Positions 53,396-61,352 of a DNA stretch of 64,000 nucleotides are shown here, piece after piece. The DNA is from Glycomyces sp040645615 (GTDB taxonomy: Bacteria; Actinomycetota; Actinomycetes; Mycobacteriales; Micromonosporaceae). Both the position numbers and the translations under genes were made by a program. Each line of letters starts with the position of its first letter. Positions within the stretch are counted from its first letter, which is position 1. The notes beneath the pieces are model-generated. The model was given only the letters and a program-made list of their open reading frames with translations, made no database searches and had not been told where the DNA came from. The stretch lies in NCBI RefSeq assembly GCF_040645615.1, contig NZ_JBEYYO010000012.1:62001-126000 (forward strand). The letters are read 5' to 3'.

Positions 53396-55156
53396 ATGGC
53401 AGTCACCGAGACGCCTCCTTCGGAAGGCCCGGAGGAGGAGACGGCCCCCGCGCCGCCGATCGAGGACGAGGAGCGCCAGGCCACGCTCCCGGTCGACCGG
53501 CCCGTGTTCTGGATCAGCGCCGTGGTGATCCTGGTGGTGATCGGGTTCGGGGCGGTCTTCCCCGACCAGTTCGAGAGCGGGTCCACCTCGGCCCTGAACT
53601 GGGTGATCGCGAACTTCGGGTGGCTGTTCATCATCGCGGGGAACATCTTCGTGGTGCTGGCGATCTACATCGCGGCGAGCCGGTACGGGTCGATCAAGCT
53701 GGCGGCCTCGTCGGACGAGGAGCCGGAGTTCTCCACGCTCCCGTGGATCTCGATGATGTTCGCCGCGGGGATGGGCATCGGCCTCATGTTCTACGGTGTG
53801 GCCGAGCCGCTCTCGCACTACTTCGAGGCCCCGCCGCCGCTCCAGCTCAACCCGGCCGACCCCAACTACGAGGACCAGTTGGAACTGGGTTCGCTGGTGT
53901 ACACGTACTTCCACTGGGGACTGCACCCGTGGGCGATCTACGCGGTGGCCGGGCTGGCGCTGGGGTATTCGACGTTCCGCAAGCGGCGCGGCAACAACCT
54001 GAGCGACGCGTTCGCGCCGTTGACGGCGCGGCGGCGCTGGGGCCCTGGCGTGGGCAAGGTCATCGACCTGATGGCGATCTTCGCGACCGTGTTCGGCACG
54101 GCCGCGAGCCTGGGATTGGGCGCGCTCCAGGTCGCCGTCGGCTTGGAGATCGTGGCGGGCGTCCCCGACTCGAAGCAGCTGGAGCTGGTGGTGATCGTGG
54201 CGTTGACGGCCGCGTTCGTGGCCTCGGCGTTCTCGGGCGTCCACCGGGGCGTCAAGTGGCTGTCGACCACGAACGTGGTGCTCGCGCTGTTCCTGGTCGT
54301 GTTCGTGTTCATCGCGGGGCCGACCCTGTTCATCCTCGACGCGTGGCCCAGCGCGCTGGGCGGGTACATGTCGGACCTGGTGGACATGGCCAGCGCGACC
54401 GGCGCGTTCGGCGGCGAGCAGTGGATGGCGACTTGGACGATCTTCTACTGGGCGTGGTGGCTGTCGTGGGCGCCGTTCGTGGGCACGTTCATCGCCCGCA
54501 TCTCGCGCGGGAGGTCGATCCGCCAGTTCATCGTCGGGGTGCTCCTGGTCCCCTCGGCCGCTTCGACGCTGTGGTTCGCGATCCTGGGCGGCACCGCGAT
54601 CTGGAAGCAGTCCAACGGGGTCGACTTCGGTGACTCGCTGGCCAAGGGCGAGGAGTACGCGCTGTTCGCGATGCTGGAGTCGCTGCCGTTGTACAGCCTG
54701 GTGTCGGGCCTGTCGATGATCTTGGTGGCGATCTACTTCGTGACCGGCGCGGACTCGGCCTCGCTGGTGCTGGGGTCGCTGTCGAGCCGCGGTTCGCTCG
54801 CGCCCAAGCGTCCGCTGGTCGTGTTCTGGGGGGCCACGATCGGCGCGGTGGCGGCGGTGCTGCTGCTGTCGGGCGGGCTCCAGGGTCTGAAGAACGCCAC
54901 GATCATCGTGGCGTTGCCGTTCGTGATCGTCATGCTCGCGCTGTGCGTGGCGCTGATGAAGGAGCTCTCGCAGGACCCGGCCGCGAACCCGCTGCGGATG
55001 CACATGCGCCAGAAGGGCTTCCGCGACGCGGTCCGCAAACTCGTGGGCGAGGAGTTCGCCACCCGCTCGGGCCTCAAGAACCCTTGGGGCCGCGGCAGGA
55101 TGCGTCCGGGGGTCGGCACGGGACGCCGAAACGGGACAGAGGACGAGGGGCGCTAA
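53396..55156 (+). CDS. BCCT-family betaine/choline/carnitine transporter
   Basis: A 586-residue sodium- or proton-coupled transporter of quaternary ammonium solutes. Twelve helices are visible, with the signature ISMMFAAGMGIGLMFYGVAE and the tryptophan-rich FYWAWWLSWAPFVGTFIARI. N- and C-terminal tails are charged, as in osmotically regulated members. ATG at 53396 is preferred; the earlier TTG lacks a ribosome site. It could import osmoprotectant in an otherwise unlinked setting. Confidence 0.93.
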   Translation: MAVTETPPSEGPEEETAPAPPIEDEERQATLPVDRPVFWISAVVILVVIGFGAVFPDQFESGSTSALNWVIANFGWLFIIAGNIFVVLAIYIAASRYGSIKLAASSDEEPEFSTLPWISMMFAAGMGIGLMFYGVAEPLSHYFEAPPPLQLNPADPNYEDQLELGSLVYTYFHWGLHPWAIYAVAGLALGYSTFRKRRGNNLSDAFAPLTARRRWGPGVGKVIDLMAIFATVFGTAASLGLGALQVAVGLEIVAGVPDSKQLELVVIVALTAAFVASAFSGVHRGVKWLSTTNVVLALFLVVFVFIAGPTLFILDAWPSALGGYMSDLVDMASATGAFGGEQWMATWTIFYWAWWLSWAPFVGTFIARISRGRSIRQFIVGVLLVPSAASTLWFAILGGTAIWKQSNGVDFGDSLAKGEEYALFAMLESLPLYSLVSGLSMILVAIYFVTGADSASLVLGSLSSRGSLAPKRPLVVFWGATIGAVAAVLLLSGGLQGLKNATIIVALPFVIVMLALCVALMKELSQDPAANPLRMHMRQKGFRDAVRKLVGEEFATRSGLKNPWGRGRMRPGVGTGRRNGTEDEGR

Positions 55157-55189
55157 ATTTGGGGTGAACTTGTGGCGGAAGGAATCCTC

Positions 55190-56152
55190 ATGAAGGCGAT
55201 CGTGGTCGAGCAGACCGGCGGGCCGGGCGTGATGCGGCTGCTGGAGGGCGAGGACCCCGGGCCGCGCCCGGGCCAGATCTCGGTGCGGGTGGCCGCGGCG
55301 GGCGTCAACTTCATCGACGTGTACCACCGCACCGGCGCCTACGGGCTGCCGCTGCCGTTCACGCCGGGCCTGGAGGGCGGCGGCTACGTCGCGGCCGTCG
55401 GCGAAGGGGTCGAGGAGTTCAAGGTCGGCGACGAGGTCGCGTGGAAGGGCGTGCCCGGGTCCTATGCGGACCTGGTGGTGGGCGACGCCGACGCGTTCGT
55501 GCCCGTCCCCGAGAAGGTCGCCGTCGAGACCGCCGCGGCCGTGATGCTCCAGGGCCTGACCGCGCATTACCTGTGCAACAGCGTCTACGACGTGCAGGAG
55601 GGCGACACGGTCGTCGTGCACGCCGCCGCCGGGGGCATGGGCCTGCTGCTGACCCAGATGGTGAAGTACAAGGGCGGCAAGGTCATCGCCACCGTCTCCA
55701 CCGACGCGAAAGCCGAACTCGCGCGCCAGAACGGCGCCGACCACGTCATGCGCTACGAGGGCTTCGGGGCCAAGGCCCGCGAGCTCACCGGCGGCGAGGG
55801 CGTGGCCGCGGTCTTCGACGGGGTCGGCAAGACCACGTTCGACGAAGGCCTGGGGGCGCTACGACGCCGCGGCGTCATGGCCCTGTTCGGGCAGTCCAGC
55901 GGCGCGGTGCCGCCGGTCGACCCGCAGGCGCTCCACCGGGGAGGGTCGCTGATCCTCACCCGGCCCACGCTGGTCGACTTCACCGCCACCCGCGAGGAGT
56001 ACCTCGCCCGGGCCGCCGACGTGTTCCGCATGATCGAGGACGACGACCTGCTGGTGCGCGTGGGCGAGACGTTCCGCCTCGACGAGGCCGCCGAGGCCCA
56101 CCAGTTGCTCGAATCGCGCAAGACCACCGGGAAGCTGCTGCTGATTCCGTAA
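55190..56152 (+). CDS. NADPH:quinone oxidoreductase (zinc-independent MDR)
   Basis: A 320-residue medium-chain reductase of the QOR class. The N-terminus KAIVVEQTGGPGVMRLLE is typical, with GVNFIDVYHRTGAYGLPLPF and the NADPH motif VHAAAGGMGLLLTQM. No zinc ligands are seen. The ATG at 55190 after GGAAGGA is preferred to the GTG at 55172. It lies 33 bp downstream of the BCCT gene. Confidence 0.9.
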   Translation: MKAIVVEQTGGPGVMRLLEGEDPGPRPGQISVRVAAAGVNFIDVYHRTGAYGLPLPFTPGLEGGGYVAAVGEGVEEFKVGDEVAWKGVPGSYADLVVGDADAFVPVPEKVAVETAAAVMLQGLTAHYLCNSVYDVQEGDTVVVHAAAGGMGLLLTQMVKYKGGKVIATVSTDAKAELARQNGADHVMRYEGFGAKARELTGGEGVAAVFDGVGKTTFDEGLGALRRRGVMALFGQSSGAVPPVDPQALHRGGSLILTRPTLVDFTATREEYLARAADVFRMIEDDDLLVRVGETFRLDEAAEAHQLLESRKTTGKLLLIP

Positions 56153-56249
56153 ACCTTCCGAAGGATTGCGGGTCCGAAATACGCGGTTCGCGGCGATTCT
56201 GAGCTTAGGCTTCGGGCGTTCGCCGCACCGCTATCGAAGGATCTCCGCA

Positions 56250-57251
56250 GTGAAGACCGCCACCGGACGCATCGGACTCATCGGCGCTGCGAGCGCCGTG
56301 CTGCTGGCCGTCGCCGTTCCCGTTCAGGCCCAGGACATCGGATACGCCGACTGGAGCATGGAGGGCGGGAGCCGGGCCTATACGGGCACGATGGCCCTGC
56401 CCGGGGGCTTCCCGGAGGCCACGTTCACCTCCGACGCCCGCGCGCAGTCGGGCATCCGGTCGGGCGCGAACACCTGGCTGGGCCCGAACACGCCGTTCGG
56501 GGAGGTCTACGGCTCCAGCCGGGACCGCGAGTACGCGCTGATCCGGCCCTTCGCCGACACGCCGGGGAACCCCTCGACCACGACGTACACGTTCGCCGAG
56601 CCGACCCCGGCGAGCCAGTGGGGTTTCGCTTTGGGCGACATCGACGCCGACACTGTCACCATCTCGGCGACCGACGCGAACGGCGACCCGGTCCCGGCCT
56701 CGGCGCTGGGCTACCAGGGTTCGTTCAACTTCTGCGACACCTCCCCCAGGCCGGGGACGTGCTCAGGCATCACGACCTTCCACCAGCCGACCTGGACCGA
56801 GGCCACGGCCACGCTCGCCGGCGACGGCAACGACGAGACCGGCGGCACCGGCTGGTTCCAACCCACCGTCCCGATCGCCACGCTCACGTTCTCCTTCAGC
56901 GCGTTGAGCGGCTTCCCGGTGTACCAGACCTGGTTCGCCACACTGGAAGTCCCCGAACCCGACCCGGACCCCACGGACGACCCGACCAGCGACGGCCCCA
57001 CCGACGACGAACCGACCACGGACGAACCCACCAGCGACGACCCGAACACCGAAGACCCGTCCGCGGGCGCCCCGGGCTCAAACACCCCACCCGCCGACGG
57101 CTCAGCAAAACCGGCCGCGAACAACGACGCGGGCACCGGCTCAGACCTGCCGATCACGGGAGTCTCCCTGTTCGCCACCCTGCTGGCGGGCCTGGCGGCA
57201 CTCACCGCGGGCGTGCTAGTCCTCACCCGCCGACGCAGCACCGAACACTGA
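56250..57251 (+). CDS. LPXTG-anchored surface protein of unknown function
   Basis: A 333-residue secreted protein. Signal peptide residues 1-27 end AVPVQAQD. The outside domain of about 205 residues has no family that I recognise; it is Thr/Ser/Gly-rich with one likely disulfide (Cys162, Cys171) and beta-rich composition. A spacer of Asp/Thr/Pro/Glu repeats (235-270) leads to the sorting signal LPITG (300-304), a hydrophobic helix and RRR. It should be anchored to the wall by a sortase encoded elsewhere. Start is the GTG at 56250, giving a normal signal peptide. Confidence 0.8.
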   Translation: MKTATGRIGLIGAASAVLLAVAVPVQAQDIGYADWSMEGGSRAYTGTMALPGGFPEATFTSDARAQSGIRSGANTWLGPNTPFGEVYGSSRDREYALIRPFADTPGNPSTTTYTFAEPTPASQWGFALGDIDADTVTISATDANGDPVPASALGYQGSFNFCDTSPRPGTCSGITTFHQPTWTEATATLAGDGNDETGGTGWFQPTVPIATLTFSFSALSGFPVYQTWFATLEVPEPDPDPTDDPTSDGPTDDEPTTDEPTSDDPNTEDPSAGAPGSNTPPADGSAKPAANNDAGTGSDLPITGVSLFATLLAGLAALTAGVLVLTRRRSTEH

Positions 57252-57315
57252 CCAACACGATGTTGCCCGATGGCCGGTCGGGCGCATTCGACACGACTGC
57301 ATGTATAAAGCCTGA

Positions 57316-57573
57316 ATGGTGACCATTCAAATTCGGGACGTCCCGGAATCGCTCCGGGACAGGCTCTCTGCCACGGCCAGGTCACGGGGCCAGCCGATGC
57401 AGTCGTACCTGCTCTCGGTCCTGGAGGAGGAGGCGCAGCGGTCGATCAATGTCGAGCTGCTCCGCGTGATCGACCGACTCGACCGAAGCGGCTCCTTCCA
57501 CGGGGCCGAGATGAGCGCTCAGGTCGACGACCTTCGCGTCGAACGGCACCGTCGCAACACCGAACCCCTGTGA
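57316..57573 (+). CDS. FitA/VapB-type ribbon-helix-helix antitoxin
   Basis: An 85-residue ribbon-helix-helix protein: strand and helix VTIQIRDVPESLRDRLSATA, then RGQPMQSYLLSVLEEEAQR, with a toxin-binding tail. Such antitoxins pair with PIN-domain RNases. Its TGA overlaps a GTG that begins the expected PIN start (VIVVDAPSV), but the toxin gene is reduced to a stub, so this is probably a solitary antitoxin. Confidence 0.85.
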   Translation: MVTIQIRDVPESLRDRLSATARSRGQPMQSYLLSVLEEEAQRSINVELLRVIDRLDRSGSFHGAEMSAQVDDLRVERHRRNTEPL

Positions 57574-57697
57574 TCGTCGTCGATGCGCCCTCAGTCAGGC
57601 AGCACGAGCCCGGCCGACAGGCGCGACGCGGCTCGGCAGCGCCACGTCGCCTGATGGCCAGCCGAGCGTGGCGCGAACGGGTTTCATTGGCTGCTGA
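57570..57697 (+). pseudogene. remnant of a VapC/FitB-type PIN toxin
   Basis: The GTG at 57570 overlaps the antitoxin stop as GTGA and reads VIVVDAPSV, like the N-terminus of PIN toxins (VIVVDASAV). After about ten codons the frame carries Arg-rich non-PIN sequence. In another frame, 57641-57697 reads ATSPDGQPSVARTG and then stops; this resembles the C-terminal PIN pattern T-x-D-G-x-L-A-R. Together they suggest an internal deletion of most of the toxin gene. The C-terminal assignment is tentative. Confidence 0.55.
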
Positions 57698-57713
57698 AGC
57701 GAATGGAGCCGTC

Positions 57714-58340
57714 ATGCATGTGAACACGCCGTTGAAGGTCCACTACTACGGGACCCCGGTGGTCCTGGTCAGCACCCGCGACGTCGAGGGCAGGGCGAAC
57801 CTGTCGCCGATGTCCTCGGCGTGGTGGCTCGGGGGTTCGGCGATGCTCGGGATCGGGAACAAGTCGCAGACCGCGAAGAACCTGCGCGAGCAGGGCGAGT
57901 GCGTGCTCAATCTGGCGCCGAGCGACCTGGCCGAATCGGTCGACCGCCTCGCCGACCTCACCGCCGTCGACCCGGTCCCGCCCACCAAGGCCGCGAAGGG
58001 CTACCGGCACGAGGCCGACAAGTTCGGGGCCGCGGGCCTGACCGAGCAGGCCGCAGAGCTCGTCGCCCCGCCCCGGGTGCTCGAATGCCCGGTCCAGTTG
58101 GAGTGCCGCGTGGTCGACTCGCACCCGTTCAACGCGACCTGCACCGCGTTCGAGGTCGAAGTCCTCAGGTCCCATGTGGATGAACGGATGCTGGTCCCCG
58201 GCACCGCCTACGTCGACCCCGACGCGTGGGACCCGCTCATCATGAAGTTCTGCGAGTACTACGGCGAAGGCCGCCATCTGCGGCCCTCACGCCTGGCCGC
58301 GAACTGGCGGATGCCCCACCAGCATCTTGCCGCCCAATGA
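57714..58340 (+). CDS. FMN-binding split-barrel flavoprotein
   Basis: A 208-residue protein of the flavin-reductase-like family (DIM6/NTAB). It shows YYGTPVVLVSTRDVEGRANL, SPMSSAWWLGGSAMLGIGNK, NLREQGECVLNLAPSDLAE and a C-terminal VDPDAWDPLIMKFCEYYGEG. The ATG at 57714 follows GGAG and starts at the family N-terminus; the frame continues upstream into the toxin remnant by chance. Partner enzyme unknown. Confidence 0.85.
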   Translation: MHVNTPLKVHYYGTPVVLVSTRDVEGRANLSPMSSAWWLGGSAMLGIGNKSQTAKNLREQGECVLNLAPSDLAESVDRLADLTAVDPVPPTKAAKGYRHEADKFGAAGLTEQAAELVAPPRVLECPVQLECRVVDSHPFNATCTAFEVEVLRSHVDERMLVPGTAYVDPDAWDPLIMKFCEYYGEGRHLRPSRLAANWRMPHQHLAAQ

Positions 58341-58426
58341 TACTGATCCATTGCGCGCCAATCGGTTCGGTGACGCGTTACATTCGAGCCGGGGCGGGAG
58401 GCACCCGCCCCGGCGAGAGGAACCCG

Positions 58427-59359
58427 ATGGCGACGATGCGCGCAGTGATCCAGCACCGGCTCGGCGGACCGGAGGTCCTGGAGGCCGTGACGGTCGAGCG
58501 GCCCGAGCCGGGCCCCGGCGAGGTCCTGGTGCGCGTGAAGGCGGCCGGAACCAACCCGGTGGACTGGAAGACCCGCGAACTCGGCTCGATGGACGAGACA
58601 CTGCCGCCGTTCACACTCGGCTGGGACGTCTCAGGGACCGTCGAAGCGCTCGGTGCGGGCGTGGAAGGATTCGCGGTCGGCGACGACGTGTACGGGATGC
58701 CCCGGTTCCCGCACTTCGCGGGCGCGTACGCCGAATACCTCACCGCTCCCGCGGGCGAGATCGCGGCCAAACCGGCCCGGCTCGGCCACGTCGAGGCCGC
58801 GGCCCTGCCGCTCGCCGGACTCACCGCGCTCCAGGCGCTCGACGGCGTCGCAGAGGTCGGCCCGGGCCAGCGCGTCCTGGTCCACGCCGCCGCGGGCGGC
58901 GTCGGACACCTGGCCGTGCAGATCGCGAAAGCCAAGGGCGCATACGTGATCGGCACCGCCAGCGAAGCCCGCCACGAACTCGTGCGGTCGCTGGGCGCCG
59001 ACGAGGTGCTCGACTACCGCAGCATCGACTTCACCGAAGCGCTCAGCGATCTGGATGTCGTCTTCAACACCGTGGGCCCGGAGTACGAGGCGCGGTCGGC
59101 GGCGGTGCTGCGCGACGGCGGCACGCTGGTGTCGCTGCGGCGGGCCGAACTTCCCGAGACCGAACGGGCGCGAATCGAGGCGTCGGCGATGCTCGTGGCC
59201 CCCGATCGCGAAGGGCTGCTGACACTCTCGGCGCTGGTCGAGAAAGGCGAGTTGACGCCGGTCATCGCGCAGACGTTCACGCTGGAAGCGGCCGCCGAGG
59301 CGCATCGGGCGCTGGAGACGGGCCGCACCGCGGGGAAGATCGTGCTCACCGTCGACTGA
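58427..59359 (+). CDS. second quinone oxidoreductase-like MDR enzyme
   Basis: A 310-residue NADP-dependent reductase of the MDR superfamily, distinct from that at 55190. It shows RAVIQHRLGGPEVLEAVTVE, GTNPVDWKTREL, LGWDVSGTVEALGAGVEGF and the cofactor loop VHAAAGGVGHLAVQIAKA. The ATG at 58427 after GAGAGGAA is preferred. Its 3' end is partly duplicated just downstream. Confidence 0.9.
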   Translation: MATMRAVIQHRLGGPEVLEAVTVERPEPGPGEVLVRVKAAGTNPVDWKTRELGSMDETLPPFTLGWDVSGTVEALGAGVEGFAVGDDVYGMPRFPHFAGAYAEYLTAPAGEIAAKPARLGHVEAAALPLAGLTALQALDGVAEVGPGQRVLVHAAAGGVGHLAVQIAKAKGAYVIGTASEARHELVRSLGADEVLDYRSIDFTEALSDLDVVFNTVGPEYEARSAAVLRDGGTLVSLRRAELPETERARIEASAMLVAPDREGLLTLSALVEKGELTPVIAQTFTLEAAAEAHRALETGRTAGKIVLTVD

Positions 59360-59399
59360 TCCGTCACGCAGGAGACCACGGCACCGGGCATGGGAGGCT

Positions 59400-59468
59400 A
59401 GGCGCATCGCCGGGAAGATCGTGCGCAGCGTCGGCTGACCTGTCGCGCTGGCGCATCGCCCGGTGATC
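59400..59468 (+). repeat. partial duplication of the 3' end of the preceding gene
   Basis: GGCGCATCGCCGGGAAGATC and the following bases to a TGA at about 59436-59438 copy the last codons of the MDR gene (GCGCATCGGG..., GGGGAAGATCGTGCTCACC, GTCGACTGATCCGTCACGC) with about 21 bp missing. A shorter third fragment, GGCGCATCGCCC, starts at 59450. The block is non-coding and points to local slippage or unequal recombination. Confidence 0.65.
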
Positions 59469-59485
59469 GGCCGGACTGCATCGCG

Positions 59486-59528
59486 AACGGGTCGGGCCCG
59501 CGACGGAACGTCGCGGGCCCGACCCGTT
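59486..59528. terminator. very strong bidirectional terminator
   Basis: A perfect 19-bp stem (59486-59504 with 59510-59528) and a 5-base loop lies between the plus-strand MDR gene and the minus-strand ABC exporter, 9 bp beyond the latter stop. Confidence 0.9.
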
Positions 59529-59537
59529 GCCGCTGCC

Positions 59538-61352
59538 TCAGTTCGAGCGGGTCTGCTCGACCCAGGAGCCGTGCAGTCCCGCGTAGACCGAGCCCTCCTC
59601 AGTGGCCAGGAGCGCGTGCGGACCCTGCTGGACCAGGTTCCCGGCGTCGAAGACCAAGACCTCGTCAGAGGTCTCGGCAGTCGAGAGGCGGTGCGCGATG
59701 ATCACCGTGGTGCGCCCGCGCGTGACCGCGTCCAAAGCCGCCGAGAGGCGCAACTCCGTGGCCGGGTCGACCGCGCTCGTCGCCTCGTCCAGGACCAGCA
59801 GGTCCGGGTCGGCCACATAGGCGCGCACCAGCGAGACGAGCTGGCGCTCCCCCACCGAAAGGTTCGCGCCGCCCTCGCCCAACTCGGTGTCCAGGCCCGC
59901 CGGAAGCGTCTCGACCCACTCGGTGAGCCCGAGCTCGGCGAAGGCCACGTAGATCTCGGCCTCGGTCAGATCCGGGCGGGCGAAGCGCACGTTCCGCGCC
60001 AGCGTGCCGTTGAACAAGAAGCCCTCCTGCGGGACCATCGTCACCCGCGACCGCAGCGACGAGAACCGCACGCCCGTCAGCGGTTCGCCGCCCAACAGCA
60101 CCCGGCCCGAGGTCGGGTCCATGAGGCGGGTCAAGAGCTTCGCGAACGTGGTCTTGCCCGAACCGGTCTCGCCCACGACCGCGACCTTCGCATGCGCGGG
60201 GATCTCCACGTCGATGCCGTGCAGGACCTCCTCCCCGCCCGGATAGGCGAAGCGGACCCCTTCGAAGCGCACGCCCAGCGGGCCCTCGGGCAGGTCCACG
60301 CCGTCGGCCGGGTCGGCCACATCCGGCTCGGTGTCGATGATGTCGAGCACCCGCCGCCAACCCGAGACCGCGTTCTGGGCCTCATTCAGCGTCTCGGTGC
60401 CGATGACCACCGGCTGCGTGAACAGCACCACCAGGAACAAGAACGCGGTCAACTCGCCCACGCTCATCGAACCGCCCGCGACCAGGAACGCCCCCAAGAC
60501 CACCACGATCGCGTTGACACCCAGGTAGACCAGTTCGCCCGCGCCGAACGAGAACGCCGAGCGGCTGATCGCGCGGGTCTGGTCGCGGCGGTGCTCCTCG
60601 ATCGAGGCGTCCAGGCGCTCGCTCGTGCGCGCGCCGACCCCGTACGCGCGCACCGTGCCCGCGCCGACCACCGACTCCGAGACCGCCGAGAGCATCGTCG
60701 AGACGCTCCGGCGCACACTCGTGTACGCGGCCGCCAGATGCCCCTGGAGCCATTTGATCAACCACGTGACCGGGATGAACACGATCCACACCGCGATCGC
60801 CAACTGCCACGAGTAGACCGCCATGACCACGGTCGCGACGATGATCTGCGCCGTCGAGGTCACCAGGATCATGCCGCCCTGCTGGAGGAACTGGCTGACC
60901 TGGTCGATATCGGTCGTCACTCGCGCGGTCAGCGCCCCGCGGCGCTCGGACTGCTGGTGCAGCATCGACAGGTCGTGGATGTGGCGGAACGTCCTGCGCC
61001 GCAAGTTGGCCAGCGCGTGCTCGGAGACGACGAACAAGCGGCGGTTCATCAGATAGTTCGCGCCGGTCGTGACCAGCAGGACCGCGATGCCGATCGCGGC
61101 GACCGCGATGACGTAGGACAGGTCCGGGCCCCCGTCCCCGAGGATGCCGTGGTCGAGGATCTGCTGCGCCCCGATGGGCACCACGAGCCGCCCGAGAGCG
61201 GTGACGGCGGCCAGGAACACGGTGAAGCCGAGGCCGCGGCGCAACTCCGGGGAGAGCTGGAGGCCGCGCCGGACGGTCTGGAGCGGGCCGAGCTGGGGAT
61301 CCTCGGCCTCGGCGGCGCGCTTCTGGGCGCGCTTGTCGGTGCGGGTGCTCAC
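59538..61352 (-). CDS. heterodimeric ABC exporter, subunit with intact ATPase site
   Basis: A 604-residue half-transporter with six membrane helices (about 40-330) followed by a nucleotide-binding domain. Walker A is GETGSGKT (394-401), the signature is the variant LSVGE (498-502), Walker B ends in the catalytic Glu523 (LVLDEATSAVD), and the H-loop has His554. In the heterodimer, its Walker motifs pair with the canonical LSGGQ of the partner, forming the active site. Start GTG at 61352 overlaps the TGA of the partner as GTGA. Confidence 0.92.
   Translation of the reverse strand: MSTRTDKRAQKRAAEAEDPQLGPLQTVRRGLQLSPELRRGLGFTVFLAAVTALGRLVVPIGAQQILDHGILGDGGPDLSYVIAVAAIGIAVLLVTTGANYLMNRRLFVVSEHALANLRRRTFRHIHDLSMLHQQSERRGALTARVTTDIDQVSQFLQQGGMILVTSTAQIIVATVVMAVYSWQLAIAVWIVFIPVTWLIKWLQGHLAAAYTSVRRSVSTMLSAVSESVVGAGTVRAYGVGARTSERLDASIEEHRRDQTRAISRSAFSFGAGELVYLGVNAIVVVLGAFLVAGGSMSVGELTAFLFLVVLFTQPVVIGTETLNEAQNAVSGWRRVLDIIDTEPDVADPADGVDLPEGPLGVRFEGVRFAYPGGEEVLHGIDVEIPAHAKVAVVGETGSGKTTFAKLLTRLMDPTSGRVLLGGEPLTGVRFSSLRSRVTMVPQEGFLFNGTLARNVRFARPDLTEAEIYVAFAELGLTEWVETLPAGLDTELGEGGANLSVGERQLVSLVRAYVADPDLLVLDEATSAVDPATELRLSAALDAVTRGRTTVIIAHRLSTAETSDEVLVFDAGNLVQQGPHALLATEEGSVYAGLHGSWVEQTRSN

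Noticed and set aside
57570..58340. A single 256-residue fusion of a toxin start with the flavoprotein
   Set aside because: The first 48 codons resemble a decayed toxin stub, and the flavoprotein has its own ATG and ribosome site at 57714; the shared frame looks accidental.
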